From Anaeromyxobacter paludicola (lineage in GTDB: Bacteria > Myxococcota > Myxococcia > Myxococcales > Anaeromyxobacteraceae): 64,000 nt of DNA. Positions 23,454 to 32,939 of this stretch are shown piece after piece. The position numbers and the translations under genes are program-made. The notes under the pieces were generated by a model. That model saw nothing but the letters and a program-made list of their open reading frames with translations, had not been told where the DNA came from and did no database searches. Location: NCBI RefSeq assembly GCF_023169965.1, contig NZ_AP025592.1:434001-498000 (forward strand). Direction: 5' to 3'. The first letter of the stretch is position 1. Each line of letters starts with the position of its first letter.

Positions 23454-26400
23454 ATGCCGCAGCGTGAACGCCCGCCGTCGCGCGGTCGAGCGGGGAGGGT
23501 GGGCGCGCTGGTCGCGCTCCTGCTGGCCGCGCCCTCGGCGCGGGGCGAGACCACCTGGTACCTCTCCGGCACCCCGGCCCTCGACGGGCTCGGCATGCCG
23601 TACCTCGCCGGCAGCCTGCTGCAGCTCGCGCCGCCCACGGGCCAGAGCCCGCGGATGCTGGAGCTCATCGATTACCTGTACGCCGACCCGGCGCCGCTCG
23701 GCACGTTCCAGGGCCCGCCCGCCGCCGACGAGCGCTCGATCGCCCCGGGCGCCGTCGCCTCGCTCTGGCTCTCCGGGACGGTCTGCCCCTCGAGCCTCCA
23801 CGTCGAGCTGCTGGACTACGATCCGAACGGCGCGTACGGCCAGAACCCGGCGCTGGTCGGGAGCATCGACCTGGCCAACCCGACGCGCGCGGCGGCGCCG
23901 CTGCAGGGCCTGCTGAACAACGCGGCGTACGTTCTCCGCCCGGGACACTCGCTCCAGGTCTCGCTCTCGGCGCACGACGCGCTCGCCTACGCCGACGACG
24001 GCACGGTGCTCTCGCCGCCGCTCGACTGCGGCATCGGCTACGACGCGACGGCGGGCGGCTTCAGCCGGGTGACGACGGCCGAGACCAGCCTCTGCGCGCC
24101 CGGCCAGCTCTCGGTCCCGGCGGGGCAGGGCGTCCTCGCCGGCTCGACGGCGACGCCCGCGAGCCTCGTCGCGGGCGGAGGCAGCGGCGTCGTCGGGCGC
24201 TTCGGCCTCGCCCAGAGCGACGGCTTCGCCGCCGTCGACTCCTCCAAGTGGACGCGCACCGACCTCGGCAACGGCGCCGGGAGCGCGCCGACGGCGAGCG
24301 GCGGCGTGCTCACGCTCGGCAGCACGCGCGGCTCGTCGGTGGCCGGCTACGTCAGCCGGGACTCGCTCAACTTCCTCTCCCAGCCGGTGGCCTTCACCGG
24401 CGACTTCACGGTGGACGTGAAGGTGGAGGGGTTCAGCCCGGACGCGAGCCGGTCCGCCACCGCCGCGATCATGGTCCGGCAGGCGCTCGATCCGAAGACC
24501 GGGACCTCGGCGATGGCGGCGGTCGCGCTCACCCGCGGCGGCCTCGAGGAGGGGGGCTCCGGCTCGACCAGCTTCGTCGCCCGCGCCACCGCGGCGGCCT
24601 ACAGCTCCCAGCAGCTCGGGCCGGCCACGACCCGGCCTCCGCGCTGGCTCCGCCTCAGCAGGAGCGGCGGCAGCCTGACGGGCTGGGTCTCGGGGGACGG
24701 CGAGACCTGGGCCCAGATCGGCGTGGCGAAGACCGTGGCCCTGACCGGCACCTTCTACGTGGGGATCGTCGCCAGCAACGCCTACGACTACGACTCGCCG
24801 CGGCCCGACATGACGGCGAGCTTCTCGCAGTTCGTGGTGACCCAGCCCGAGCTCATGCCGGCGACCTTCGGCGCCGGCGCGCAGTCCACCGCCGGCTGGG
24901 CGCCGGGGACCTACTGGCTCCTCGCGAAGGCCACCGACGCGGCCTGCGGGAACACCGTGCTCCCGGCGATGGGCCCGCTCCGCGTGACCGCCCACGCCAC
25001 CACCCTGGGCGACTTCGCCACCGCCGAGTCGCCGAACGTCCCGCAGGCGTGCCCGTCCGCCGGCAGCGGCACGGCCCGGGAGATCGACCGGTTCACCCTG
25101 GCGGCCGCCCAGGGCGACACGGTCACCGCCCTGAAGGTCGCGATCGGCGGCAACCCGGCGGCCATCCAGACCCTCTCCGTCACCAGCGACGACGGGGCCA
25201 CCGTGTACGGCCAGGTCAGCCCGAGCGGCGCGACGCCGACCGTGACCCTGTCCACGCCGATCGCCGTCCCGGCCACGCCGACGCAGTACCGGCTCTCGAT
25301 CGTCCCCGCCAGCTACGGCGCGCTCCCGCCCGGCGAGTACCCGGTCAGCGCCCGGGTGATCGCCGTCGCGAGCGACAACACCATCCTCGGCCAGGACGCC
25401 GGCAGCGCCACCGTCACGGTGGATCGCCAGCCCCCGTCGCCGCCCACGGGCTGGACGGCGGTGGCCGACGGGCTGCCCAACGAGGTCGCCCTGGCCTGGA
25501 CCCGGCCCGCGGCGGACTTCGCGCAGGCCGTCGTCCTGCGCAGCGCCGGCGGGGCCCCGGTCCAGGCCACCGCGCTCCAGGACGGCGCCTCGTACCAGCA
25601 GGGCGCGAGCTACGGCGCGGACGTGGCGGCCTACGTCGGCGCGGGACAGACGTACGCGGACCAGGCGCAGGGCGGCGTCGCCTTCCGGTACCTCGCCTTC
25701 TTCGGCGACGCCTGCCACAACTACTCGGCGGGGGTGCCGGCCGGGCCGGTGACGCCGGCCCTGCCCGCGATCCGGACCACCGTGGGCGCGCTGTCGGCGA
25801 CGGCCGGCTTCTGCGCGCAGGTGAACCTCTCCGCGGCCTTCAGCGGCGACGGCGACCTCGACAACGCCGCGACCTTCGGCAGGGGGACCTCGCCCCTCGG
25901 GCCGTTCACGCCGGTGACCTGCGCGCCGGCCGCCGCGCGCGGGCTGACCGCCTGGACCTGCGTGGACGGCAGCCCGGTCTCGGGGGGCATCTGGTACTAC
26001 CAGGCGACCTTCACCGATCCCGACGGGATCGCGGGCGCGACCAGCGCCGTCGCGGGCCCGGTCGGTGTGGCGCCCTGCGCGGAAGGGCAGGGGGCGCTCA
26101 CCGTCACCGCGCTCGGGCCGACGCCCGACGGGACGGCCGCGCCGGGCGCGGTGAACGTCACGGCCGGCAAGGTCCGGCTGTCGGTGGCGAACGGCTCCGT
26201 GAGCGTCACCTCCCTGGCCGTCTCCAACGGCGCCGCCGCCCCGGCCGCGCCGGGAGAGATCCTGTCGATCGGCCTCCACGAGGATCTGGGCGCGACGCCG
26301 GGCACCTGGGACGCCGGGGACTCGCGGGTGGCCTCCGGCACCTACGACTCCGCCCGGAAGGCCTGGGTCCTCTCCGGCTTCAGCGTGGCGGCGGGCGACC

Positions 26401-29294
26401 ACGACTACGTCCTGACGATCGCCGTCGCGCAGGCCGCCGACCCCACCACCGGCGAGCAGTTCCGCGCCACCTTCGGCACCGGTGACGTCGGCCTCGTCGC
26501 GGGCGCCCGCCTCCTTGGCTCGGCGACGGTGACGGGCGGGACCGTGACCGTCGCCGGGACCTTGACCGGGGCCGTCCCCGGCGACGCGACGCCGCAGAGC
26601 CTCGTCCCCATGGTGTCGATCCTCTCCCCCGGCAACGGCACCGCGGTGAGCGGCGACGGGAGCGGCCGGATCCGGGTGCAGGTGCAGGTCTACGATCCGA
26701 GCGGCGGCGGGCTCTCGAGCGTGAAGCTCTCCCGCGACGCCGGCGCGAGCGGCACGTTCACCGACGCGCTCGCGCTCAAGCCCGCCTACGCCGCGGTGGT
26801 GGGCCCGAACGCCGCGCTCTACCAGGCGGACCTGGCGTTCTCGCCGGGATCCTTCGTGCTGCAGGCGCAGGCGGTGAGCGCGAGCGGCAAGACCGGTTAC
26901 TCGTCGCCCGCCGTGATCTCGGTGAACGCCAGGCGCGCCGGGGACGGCAACCTCCTCGGGCGGGCGAACTCGAGCCAGCTCTGCGTGGACTGTCACAACG
27001 TCAAGACCCACTCGAGCCAGAGCACCGCCGACCCGGCGACCGGCCTCTCCAAGTACGGCGCCTGGTCCACCACCTGCCGCGACTGCCACACGCCGCACAA
27101 CACCCACAACGCGCAGCTCCTCCGCGAGACCATCGTGCCGCCGGCCTACGCGGGCTACGTCCCGGCCAAGAAGGTGATCTTCCAGGATCGGAAGTCCGGC
27201 GACTCCGGGACCTCGTCCGCGGCGGTCTCGTTCGTGACGAGCAACCCGGCCCTGGTCTCCGCCCGCACCACCGGCCCGTGCCAGGCCTGCCACACCCGGA
27301 CGTCGAGCCCGGCGGGCGTGGCGCGGTGGCGCGGCACCGGCAACCAGGACGCGGGCCACTACGCCGGCGACGACGCCACCGCCTGCACCGGCTGCCACTC
27401 GCACCGGACCGGCTTCCGGGGCCGGGAGGCCCAGGGCGGCGAGGCCTGCGCGACCTGCCACGGCGCCAAGCTCGCCGGCATGCAGGCCGGGGCGCGCGCC
27501 TCGGCGCACGTCCTCGGGGCGCAGGGCGCGAGCGACGCGGCGCAGGACGACGGCGCCTCCTGGGGCAATCCCCTCGCGGCCAACGCGCCGGCCGCGCGCT
27601 CCTGCGTCAACATGTGCCACCCGGACCACGTGCACAACGATCCCTCGGCCTGGCCGGCGGCGGTCCACGCCAGCAACCTCCACCGGTCGCCGAAGACGGC
27701 GGCCTCGCGGGCGCTCACCCGCGACACCAACCCGTCGAGCGCCACCTACGGGCAGGCCACCGCCGCGACCGGCGCCGGGGTGCTGCGCGCCGACCACGTC
27801 CCGGGCCAGGCGCAGGGCTGCATCGCCTGCCACCAGAACCCGGTGGACGCGAGCCGGCCGTACGTGGACCCGGCGAGGTACGACGCCTCGGCGCACAACA
27901 CGACCGCCGCGGGCGGCGTGGCCTGGGAGTACGTGATGCACGACGACGCTCCCGGCGCGAGCCCGGCCGTGAGCTCGCGGTTGCAGCGCAACTGCACCAA
28001 GTGCCACGCCGGCCGCCAGCGCGAGGGGCAGACCCCGAGCTGGCGCGTGCAGGGCGATGGTCCGGTGCAGGGGCCGCACTGGTCGGACGACCCGGCGCTG
28101 CTGGCGGGGGCGCTGGCGCCGGCCGGCGATTCCACGCGGAACGTCTGCTACAACTGCCACGGCGGCGGCGGCAGCGCCGGCAAGGACTACTCCTGGAAGA
28201 ACGTGGCGCAGCCGATGGCCAGCGCGGGCGGCTCCCGGCATCCGGCGGACGCGGTGGCGCCGGGGCAGCACGACGCCGTGCTCGAGGCGGCCGCGGGGTA
28301 CGGGACGCGGCTCGGGGGCGCCCCGCGCCACGCCGGCTGCACCGACTGCCACGACCCGCACCAGGCCCAGGCCGGCCTCCACGCCGCCGGGAGCAGCGGC
28401 GCGGGCGGGGCGCTGCGCGGGGCGATGGGCGCCTCGCTCGGCGCGCTCCCGGCCTGGACCGCGCCCGCGGACGCCTCCTACTGGACGGCGAAGCGGCTCG
28501 AGCCGGGGGCCGATCCGGAGGCGTCGCTCTGCTTCCGCTGCCACTCCGCCTACTACTGGGGCAGCGGCCCCGCGCCGACCTCTCCCGGGCTGGGCGCGCC
28601 GTACACGGACCAGGCGCGCGAGTTCAACCCCAGCAACGTCTCCTTCCACCCGGTGCTGTCCGACTGCTCGCGGAACGTGGCCCGGATCGATCCGCGCGGG
28701 CTGAGCGAGCGCTGGAACCGCACCGCCAACACCAACCGGATGACCTGCACCGACTGCCACGCCGACGCCAGCGGCGCGGCCGGGCCGCACGGGGGGACGA
28801 CGAAGTTCATGCTCAAGGGGCCGAACACCAACTGGAACGCCAACACCAGCTGGCGCGTCAACCGCGGCCAGACCGGCGCCCAGGGCATCTTCTGCTTCAA
28901 CTGCCACGATCCGAACTTCACCTACACGCGCTTCAGGGACTCCACGCGGAACCTGCACACGGAGCTCATCCCGATCTTCACCGTGAACGGCGTGACCTAC
29001 GAGGGGACCGGCAAGCACGCCAACATCAAGTGCCAGACCTGCCACTCGCCCATCCCGCACGGCAGCCCGCGGCGCGCCTTCCTGGCGGCCCTCTACGGCC
29101 CCGGCTCCGGCGCGGGAGGGGTGGCGCCGCCCGCAGCCCCGGAGTGGGACGGCCAGCCGACCCCCTACGACGCGGGCTCGACGCTCTACCTGCGCAGCTA
29201 CCCGCTCCCGAACTCCCTCTGGCAGGGGCTCAACTGCGGCTGCACCGGCGCGCCGGACTACTGGCACAGCCTGGTTCCCTACTCGGGGCCGTGA
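23454..29294 (+). CDS. giant exported multiheme c-type cytochrome (14 heme motifs)
   Basis: About 1946 residues from ATG 23454, where a signal peptide begins (VGALVALLLAAPSARG). Residues up to ~1170 carry no heme and form serial beta domains: a concanavalin-like domain at about 245-470 (IGVAKTVALTGTFYVGIV), a fibronectin-III-like domain near 660-760 (PPSPPTGWTAV) and further Ig-like units. Heme motifs run from Cys1177 (CVDCH) to Cys1860 (CQTCH): thirteen CXXCH plus one CXXXCH at 1384-1389 (CVNMCH). The end, NCGCTGAPDYWHSLVPYSGP, has an extra Cys pair. Such a protein is expected outside the inner membrane or on the cell surface in extracellular electron transfer. It lies between a sensor kinase and a response regulator gene. 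Confidence 0.9.
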   Translation: MPQRERPPSRGRAGRVGALVALLLAAPSARGETTWYLSGTPALDGLGMPYLAGSLLQLAPPTGQSPRMLELIDYLYADPAPLGTFQGPPAADERSIAPGAVASLWLSGTVCPSSLHVELLDYDPNGAYGQNPALVGSIDLANPTRAAAPLQGLLNNAAYVLRPGHSLQVSLSAHDALAYADDGTVLSPPLDCGIGYDATAGGFSRVTTAETSLCAPGQLSVPAGQGVLAGSTATPASLVAGGGSGVVGRFGLAQSDGFAAVDSSKWTRTDLGNGAGSAPTASGGVLTLGSTRGSSVAGYVSRDSLNFLSQPVAFTGDFTVDVKVEGFSPDASRSATAAIMVRQALDPKTGTSAMAAVALTRGGLEEGGSGSTSFVARATAAAYSSQQLGPATTRPPRWLRLSRSGGSLTGWVSGDGETWAQIGVAKTVALTGTFYVGIVASNAYDYDSPRPDMTASFSQFVVTQPELMPATFGAGAQSTAGWAPGTYWLLAKATDAACGNTVLPAMGPLRVTAHATTLGDFATAESPNVPQACPSAGSGTAREIDRFTLAAAQGDTVTALKVAIGGNPAAIQTLSVTSDDGATVYGQVSPSGATPTVTLSTPIAVPATPTQYRLSIVPASYGALPPGEYPVSARVIAVASDNTILGQDAGSATVTVDRQPPSPPTGWTAVADGLPNEVALAWTRPAADFAQAVVLRSAGGAPVQATALQDGASYQQGASYGADVAAYVGAGQTYADQAQGGVAFRYLAFFGDACHNYSAGVPAGPVTPALPAIRTTVGALSATAGFCAQVNLSAAFSGDGDLDNAATFGRGTSPLGPFTPVTCAPAAARGLTAWTCVDGSPVSGGIWYYQATFTDPDGIAGATSAVAGPVGVAPCAEGQGALTVTALGPTPDGTAAPGAVNVTAGKVRLSVANGSVSVTSLAVSNGAAAPAAPGEILSIGLHEDLGATPGTWDAGDSRVASGTYDSARKAWVLSGFSVAAGDHDYVLTIAVAQAADPTTGEQFRATFGTGDVGLVAGARLLGSATVTGGTVTVAGTLTGAVPGDATPQSLVPMVSILSPGNGTAVSGDGSGRIRVQVQVYDPSGGGLSSVKLSRDAGASGTFTDALALKPAYAAVVGPNAALYQADLAFSPGSFVLQAQAVSASGKTGYSSPAVISVNARRAGDGNLLGRANSSQLCVDCHNVKTHSSQSTADPATGLSKYGAWSTTCRDCHTPHNTHNAQLLRETIVPPAYAGYVPAKKVIFQDRKSGDSGTSSAAVSFVTSNPALVSARTTGPCQACHTRTSSPAGVARWRGTGNQDAGHYAGDDATACTGCHSHRTGFRGREAQGGEACATCHGAKLAGMQAGARASAHVLGAQGASDAAQDDGASWGNPLAANAPAARSCVNMCHPDHVHNDPSAWPAAVHASNLHRSPKTAASRALTRDTNPSSATYGQATAATGAGVLRADHVPGQAQGCIACHQNPVDASRPYVDPARYDASAHNTTAAGGVAWEYVMHDDAPGASPAVSSRLQRNCTKCHAGRQREGQTPSWRVQGDGPVQGPHWSDDPALLAGALAPAGDSTRNVCYNCHGGGGSAGKDYSWKNVAQPMASAGGSRHPADAVAPGQHDAVLEAAAGYGTRLGGAPRHAGCTDCHDPHQAQAGLHAAGSSGAGGALRGAMGASLGALPAWTAPADASYWTAKRLEPGADPEASLCFRCHSAYYWGSGPAPTSPGLGAPYTDQAREFNPSNVSFHPVLSDCSRNVARIDPRGLSERWNRTANTNRMTCTDCHADASGAAGPHGGTTKFMLKGPNTNWNANTSWRVNRGQTGAQGIFCFNCHDPNFTYTRFRDSTRNLHTELIPIFTVNGVTYEGTGKHANIKCQTCHSPIPHGSPRRAFLAALYGPGSGAGGVAPPAAPEWDGQPTPYDAGSTLYLRSYPLPNSLWQGLNCGCTGAPDYWHSLVPYSGP

Positions 29295-29395
29295 CGCGCC
29301 GGTCTCGCGAACGTCGCGAACATTGCGTCACGTCGCCGTCATCCGGGCGCGCCGGGCGCGGCGGACGCTGACCTCCCCTGGAACCCGGAGGTCGG

Positions 29396-29803
29396 ATGCT
29401 GGCTCTCTCCCTCACTCAGCCCGGGCCCGCGGAGCCGGAGCGGGAGCGCCCGGTGGCGCTCGTGGTCGACGACGATCGGCTCATCCGCGGCTGCGTGGCG
29501 CGGGCGCTCCGGGCTTCCGGCCTCGAGGCGGTCACCGCCTCGGACGGGCTCGAGGCGCTCGCGCTCCTGGCGCGCTCCGGCCTCGTGCCCGACCTCGTGC
29601 TCACGGATCTCGAGATGCCCGGGCTCGACGGCGCCGGGCTCCTCGCGCGGCTCCGCCGGATCCCGGCGCTGGCGGCGGTGCCGGTCGTGCTCCTCACCGC
29701 GTCGGACGCGCCCTGCCCCGGCGTCACGGCCCGGCTCGCGAAGCCGTTCACGCTGGAGGAGCTTCGCCGCGTCGCGCGGCTCGCCGCGGCACCCCGGGGC
29801 TGA
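29396..29803 (+). CDS. single-domain response regulator (REC only)
   Basis: A 135-residue protein with GGAGG before the ATG. The receiver domain is complete: acidic pocket (LVVDDD), phospho-acceptor Asp71 (LTDLEMPG), Thr of VVLLTAS, and Lys of LAKPFT. There is no output domain, so it acts by protein contact or as a phosphate shuttle, as in CheY or Spo0F types. It starts 101 bases after the cytochrome stop and could serve one of the kinases in the window, with the PocR kinase the nearest candidate. Confidence 0.9.
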   Translation: MLALSLTQPGPAEPERERPVALVVDDDRLIRGCVARALRASGLEAVTASDGLEALALLARSGLVPDLVLTDLEMPGLDGAGLLARLRRIPALAAVPVVLLTASDAPCPGVTARLAKPFTLEELRRVARLAAAPRG

Positions 29804-29988
29804 CCCCCGGGGCTCCCGCGCGCCGCCGGCCTGGGGCGTCCTGGACGCTCGCCCTCCCGGCGAGAGGCCGCCGGCCGGACCGGACGGGCGCCGGGACGTC
29901 GCGCGACGGCGGGGGAGGGGGGGCCGCGCGCGGAGCCCGGTGGCGAGGCGATCCGGCCGGCGCGAACGCGCCGGGCGGCCCGGCCGCC

Positions 29989-30483
29989 CTAGTAGCCGGG
30001 GATGGTCGGCGGGGGCGGAGGCGGGGCCGTCCCGCCGTCGGTGGGCGTCGAGGCGGCGGTCGCCACCACGTCGATCTCGCCGTTCGGCGTGGCCATGGTG
30101 GAGGTGTGGATCCGGCAGTAGTACGGCAGCTTCGTGCCGACCGCCGCGTTGGCGGGGATGGTGAAGGTGGCGGAGGCGTTCGGGGGAACCGTCACGTCGA
30201 AGCTGACGCCGCCCACCGCTCCCGGGACGAACGCGCCGGAGGTGGCCTCGCTCGTGACGGTGTGCTCCATCGGGTCGTGGTTCTGGACGGTGACCGTCTC
30301 TCCTGGCGTGACCTGCAGCTGGAGCGGGCTGAACGCCATCCCCGAGATGCCGATGACGCGCCCGGCGGCGGTGGTGGGGGTCGGCGTGGGGGTGGGGCTC
30401 GAGTTGGCGGTGGTGCCGGAGCTCCCGCCACAGCCGGAGAGTGCGAAGACCGCGCCTGCGAGGATCGCTGCGAACCGTGACAT
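29989..30483 (-). CDS. cupredoxin-like lipoprotein
   Basis: A 164-residue protein from ATG 30483, with GGGAGG seven bases upstream; upstream open frame is not coding. A lipoprotein signal (AILAGAVFALSGC, Cys19 region) is followed by a Ser/Thr/Pro linker. The plastocyanin/azurin-like fold carries the type 1 copper ligands His (MEHTVTSE), Cys and His (YYCRIH) and a Met three residues on (STM). The other strands fit (GISGMAFSPLQLQVTPGETVTVQNHD). It ends in a Pro-rich tail. It probably carries single electrons at the outer or inner membrane. It is the last gene before the AlaX gene and is transcribed alone. Confidence 0.85.
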   Translation of the reverse strand: MSRFAAILAGAVFALSGCGGSSGTTANSSPTPTPTPTTAAGRVIGISGMAFSPLQLQVTPGETVTVQNHDPMEHTVTSEATSGAFVPGAVGGVSFDVTVPPNASATFTIPANAAVGTKLPYYCRIHTSTMATPNGEIDVVATAASTPTDGGTAPPPPPPTIPGY

Positions 30484-30649
30484 GCTGCCTCCCGTGAGCC
30501 GCGCCCGGTGTGCGGGCGCGCGCAACGGTTCATGACGCGGGAGGCGCGCGGAGGTTCCAGGCCGGGCCCAAGGAGGTCGGGTCGGTCCAGCGCGGCGGCG
30601 CTCGCGGAGGCGGCGGGCGGGCATCCCCTCCCAGGTCCCTCCCACTCCT

Positions 30650-31846
30650 CTACGCCTGCGCTCCCCGCGCCGCTTCGTCGAGCGCGGCCTCGAGCCCCGC
30701 CGCCTCCGGCCCGCTGCCCTGGGCCGCGTCGGGCGAGCCGCCTCCCTTCCCGCCGAGCGCCGCGGCGGCGCGCCGGACCAGCTCGCCGAGGTGAGGGCCG
30801 TCGCCCTTCGGGCGCGCGAAGGCGAGGTGGGCGCGCCCGTCCTCGACGGCGCCGAGGAGGGCCACCCGGCCGCGGGCCGCGAGCGCCAGGGCCACCGCCT
30901 TCGCGTACCCGGCCGCGCCGGCGGCCGGCGGGGAGACCACGGCGCGGATCGGCCCCGGCGCCGCCGCGGCCAGGAGCCGCTCCGCCTCGGCGGCGGCGAG
31001 CGCCGCGAGCAGCCGGTCGAGCTCCTTGCGCCGCGCCGCGCCCTCGTCGGCGAGCCGCGCCACCGCCGCCGGGAGCTCGGCGGGAGCGCAGCGGAGCGGC
31101 GCGGCCGCCTCGGCGAGCCGCCGCCCGGCCTCGGCGAGCGCCCCGACCACGCGCGCCCCGCAGAGGAACTCCACCCGCGCGCCCGCGCCCCACTTCACGG
31201 CCCGGAGCACGGCGATGGCGCCGACCGCGCCGGTCCGGCGCGGGTGCGTGCCGCCGCAGGGCGAGGCGTCGAGCACCTCGCCCGGCGCGCCCACCACGAC
31301 CACGCGGCTCCCCTTCACCGCCTCCTTGCGGAGCGGGAGCGCCGCCAGCTCCTCCGGCGCGTACTCGCGGGCGGTCACCGGGAGGTCGCGGAAGACGAGG
31401 TCGTTGGCGTGCGCCTCGGCGGCGCGGAGCTCCGCCGGGCCGAGCCGGTCGAGCGGCGCGTCGAGGTCGATGGTGCAGGTCTCCGCGCCGAGGTGGAAGG
31501 AGGTGGTCCTCGCCCCGGCGGTCGCCTCGAAGGCGGCCGAGAGCAGGTGCTGCCCGTGGTGCTGCTGCAGGTGATCGCGCCGGCGCGCCCCGTCCACCGC
31601 GCCGTCCACCTCGCCGGGCGGAAGCTCGCCGGCGAGCACGTGCAGCACCTCGCCCTCCACCTCCCGGACGTCGACCACCTCCACGCCGCCGAGGCGGCCG
31701 CGATCCGCCGGCTGGCCGCCGCCCTCCGGGTAGAAGGCGGTCCGGTCGAGCACCGCCGCGGGGCGGCCCGCGAGCTGGCGCGAGGCGAGGAGGCGGGCCC
31801 GGAAGCGGAGCAGGTCGGGGTCGTCGAGGTAGAGGCGCTCGGTCAT
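30650..31846 (-). CDS. alanyl-tRNA editing protein, long AlaX type
   Basis: A 398-residue stand-alone editing protein related to the C-terminal part of AlaRS. Residues 1-90 form the N-terminal barrel (RTAFYPEGGGQPADRG). The editing domain follows with the zinc motif HHGQHL and the second half CGGTH (SPCGGTHPRRTG). The remainder (about 255-398) is a coiled part and a DHHA1-like domain ending in an Ala/Gly-rich stretch. Such enzymes hydrolyse Ser-tRNA(Ala) or Gly-tRNA(Ala). It has no aminoacylation domain. It could have replaced or support the editing site of the main AlaRS. Confidence 0.87.
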   Translation of the reverse strand: MTERLYLDDPDLLRFRARLLASRQLAGRPAAVLDRTAFYPEGGGQPADRGRLGGVEVVDVREVEGEVLHVLAGELPPGEVDGAVDGARRRDHLQQHHGQHLLSAAFEATAGARTTSFHLGAETCTIDLDAPLDRLGPAELRAAEAHANDLVFRDLPVTAREYAPEELAALPLRKEAVKGSRVVVVGAPGEVLDASPCGGTHPRRTGAVGAIAVLRAVKWGAGARVEFLCGARVVGALAEAGRRLAEAAAPLRCAPAELPAAVARLADEGAARRKELDRLLAALAAAEAERLLAAAAPGPIRAVVSPPAAGAAGYAKAVALALAARGRVALLGAVEDGRAHLAFARPKGDGPHLGELVRRAAAALGGKGGGSPDAAQGSGPEAAGLEAALDEAARGAQA

Positions 31847-31939
31847 GCCGGGAGAGTAGCGCCGCGCCGGCGCCCGAGCGACCCCGGACCGCGCTCACCG
31901 GCGCCGCGGGGACGGGACCGGTGTCCTTGGGCGACCCGG

Positions 31940-32869
31940 TCAACGCCGGCGGCCGGAGCGGTCCGGCGCGCGCCGGCGCGCCTGCCCGGGACCCGGGAGC
32001 GCGATCACCTTGGGATGCTCCCGCGCGCCTGCGCCCGGCTCCGCGCCCGGCCCCGCGTCCACCCCGCGCACGGCAGCGACGGCGCCGGAGAGCCGCGCCA
32101 GCGGGCGCGCCTCCCGGTCGAGCGTCTCCTGCACGGTCCGCTGCACACGGGACGCGAGCTCCGCGCTCGCCCGCGCCTCCCCGTCGGCGGCCGAGACCGG
32201 CACCGGCGGGTGGAAGATCACCTTCCACCGGGAGGGGAGGGGCACCAGCGTGAGCGGCAGGCCGACGATCGAGCCGATCACGGGCTCGAGCAGTCGCACC
32301 GTCCAGGCCACCGGGAGGCACTCCTCCCCGCCCAGCACCGCCGCCGGCACCACGCGCGCGCCGAGCGCCGCCGCCGCGCGGACGAAGCCGCGGCTCCAGG
32401 GGCGCATCCGGTAGGCCTCCCAGAACGGCTTGCAGTTGCCGCGGACGCCCTCGGGGCAGATGCCGAGCGAGGTGACCCCCTTCGGCAGCCGCTCGGGGTG
32501 CCGCAGCCAGCTCGCCGGCAGCGCCCCGAGCCCGGCGAGCATCGGGCCGACCACGGGCGCCGCGAGCGCGGCGTCGTGGGCGGCGAAGTGGGGCGCCCGC
32601 GCCGGCCCGAGCGCCTCGGTGACCGCGAGGGTCAGGAAGAAGGCGTCGAGCGCGAACCACCCGGCGTGGTTCATGGCGTACACGACCGGTCCGTCGCGGA
32701 CGAGGTGCTCCTCGCCCTCCACCTCGAAGTGGAACCAGCCGCTCCGGATGGCGGCGCGCATGGCGCGGCGAACGCGCAGCACGCGCGCCTCCCGCTCCGC
32801 GCCGAGGGCCGGTGGCGCGGGCTCGCGTCGCGACAGTGGGGTGAGGGGAGCCACCGGGGCACTCTGCAA
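31940..32869 (-). CDS. PlsC-type 1-acylglycerol-3-phosphate acyltransferase
   Basis: A 309-residue membrane-associated acyltransferase. The catalytic NHX4D motif appears as NHAGWFALD (about residues 67-75) and the glycerol-phosphate motif as ICPEGVRGN (about 138-146). The PVSAADGEA and VQETLD segments match the C-terminal half. The end is an Ala/Gly/Pro-rich tail of around 50 residues that is probably disordered. It transfers acyl chains in phospholipid or glycolipid synthesis. It stands 70 bases upstream of the SDR gene pair's end, on the same strand, so it could belong with them. Confidence 0.82.
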   Translation of the reverse strand: MQSAPVAPLTPLSRREPAPPALGAEREARVLRVRRAMRAAIRSGWFHFEVEGEEHLVRDGPVVYAMNHAGWFALDAFFLTLAVTEALGPARAPHFAAHDAALAAPVVGPMLAGLGALPASWLRHPERLPKGVTSLGICPEGVRGNCKPFWEAYRMRPWSRGFVRAAAALGARVVPAAVLGGEECLPVAWTVRLLEPVIGSIVGLPLTLVPLPSRWKVIFHPPVPVSAADGEARASAELASRVQRTVQETLDREARPLARLSGAVAAVRGVDAGPGAEPGAGAREHPKVIALPGPGQARRRAPDRSGRRR

Positions 32870-32939
32870 CGGGGGGCGGTCCCGAGTCCCGCGCCCCGGC
32901 GGGCGCGCCTCAAGAGGGGCTCGGGGAATCGTTCGCGGC

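Noticed and set aside
23253-29267. 2004-codon open frame antisense to the giant cytochrome
   Set aside because: Arg/Gly/Val-rich shadow of a GC-rich gene; no domain, no Shine-Dalgarno, and the plus strand has signal peptide and heme motifs.
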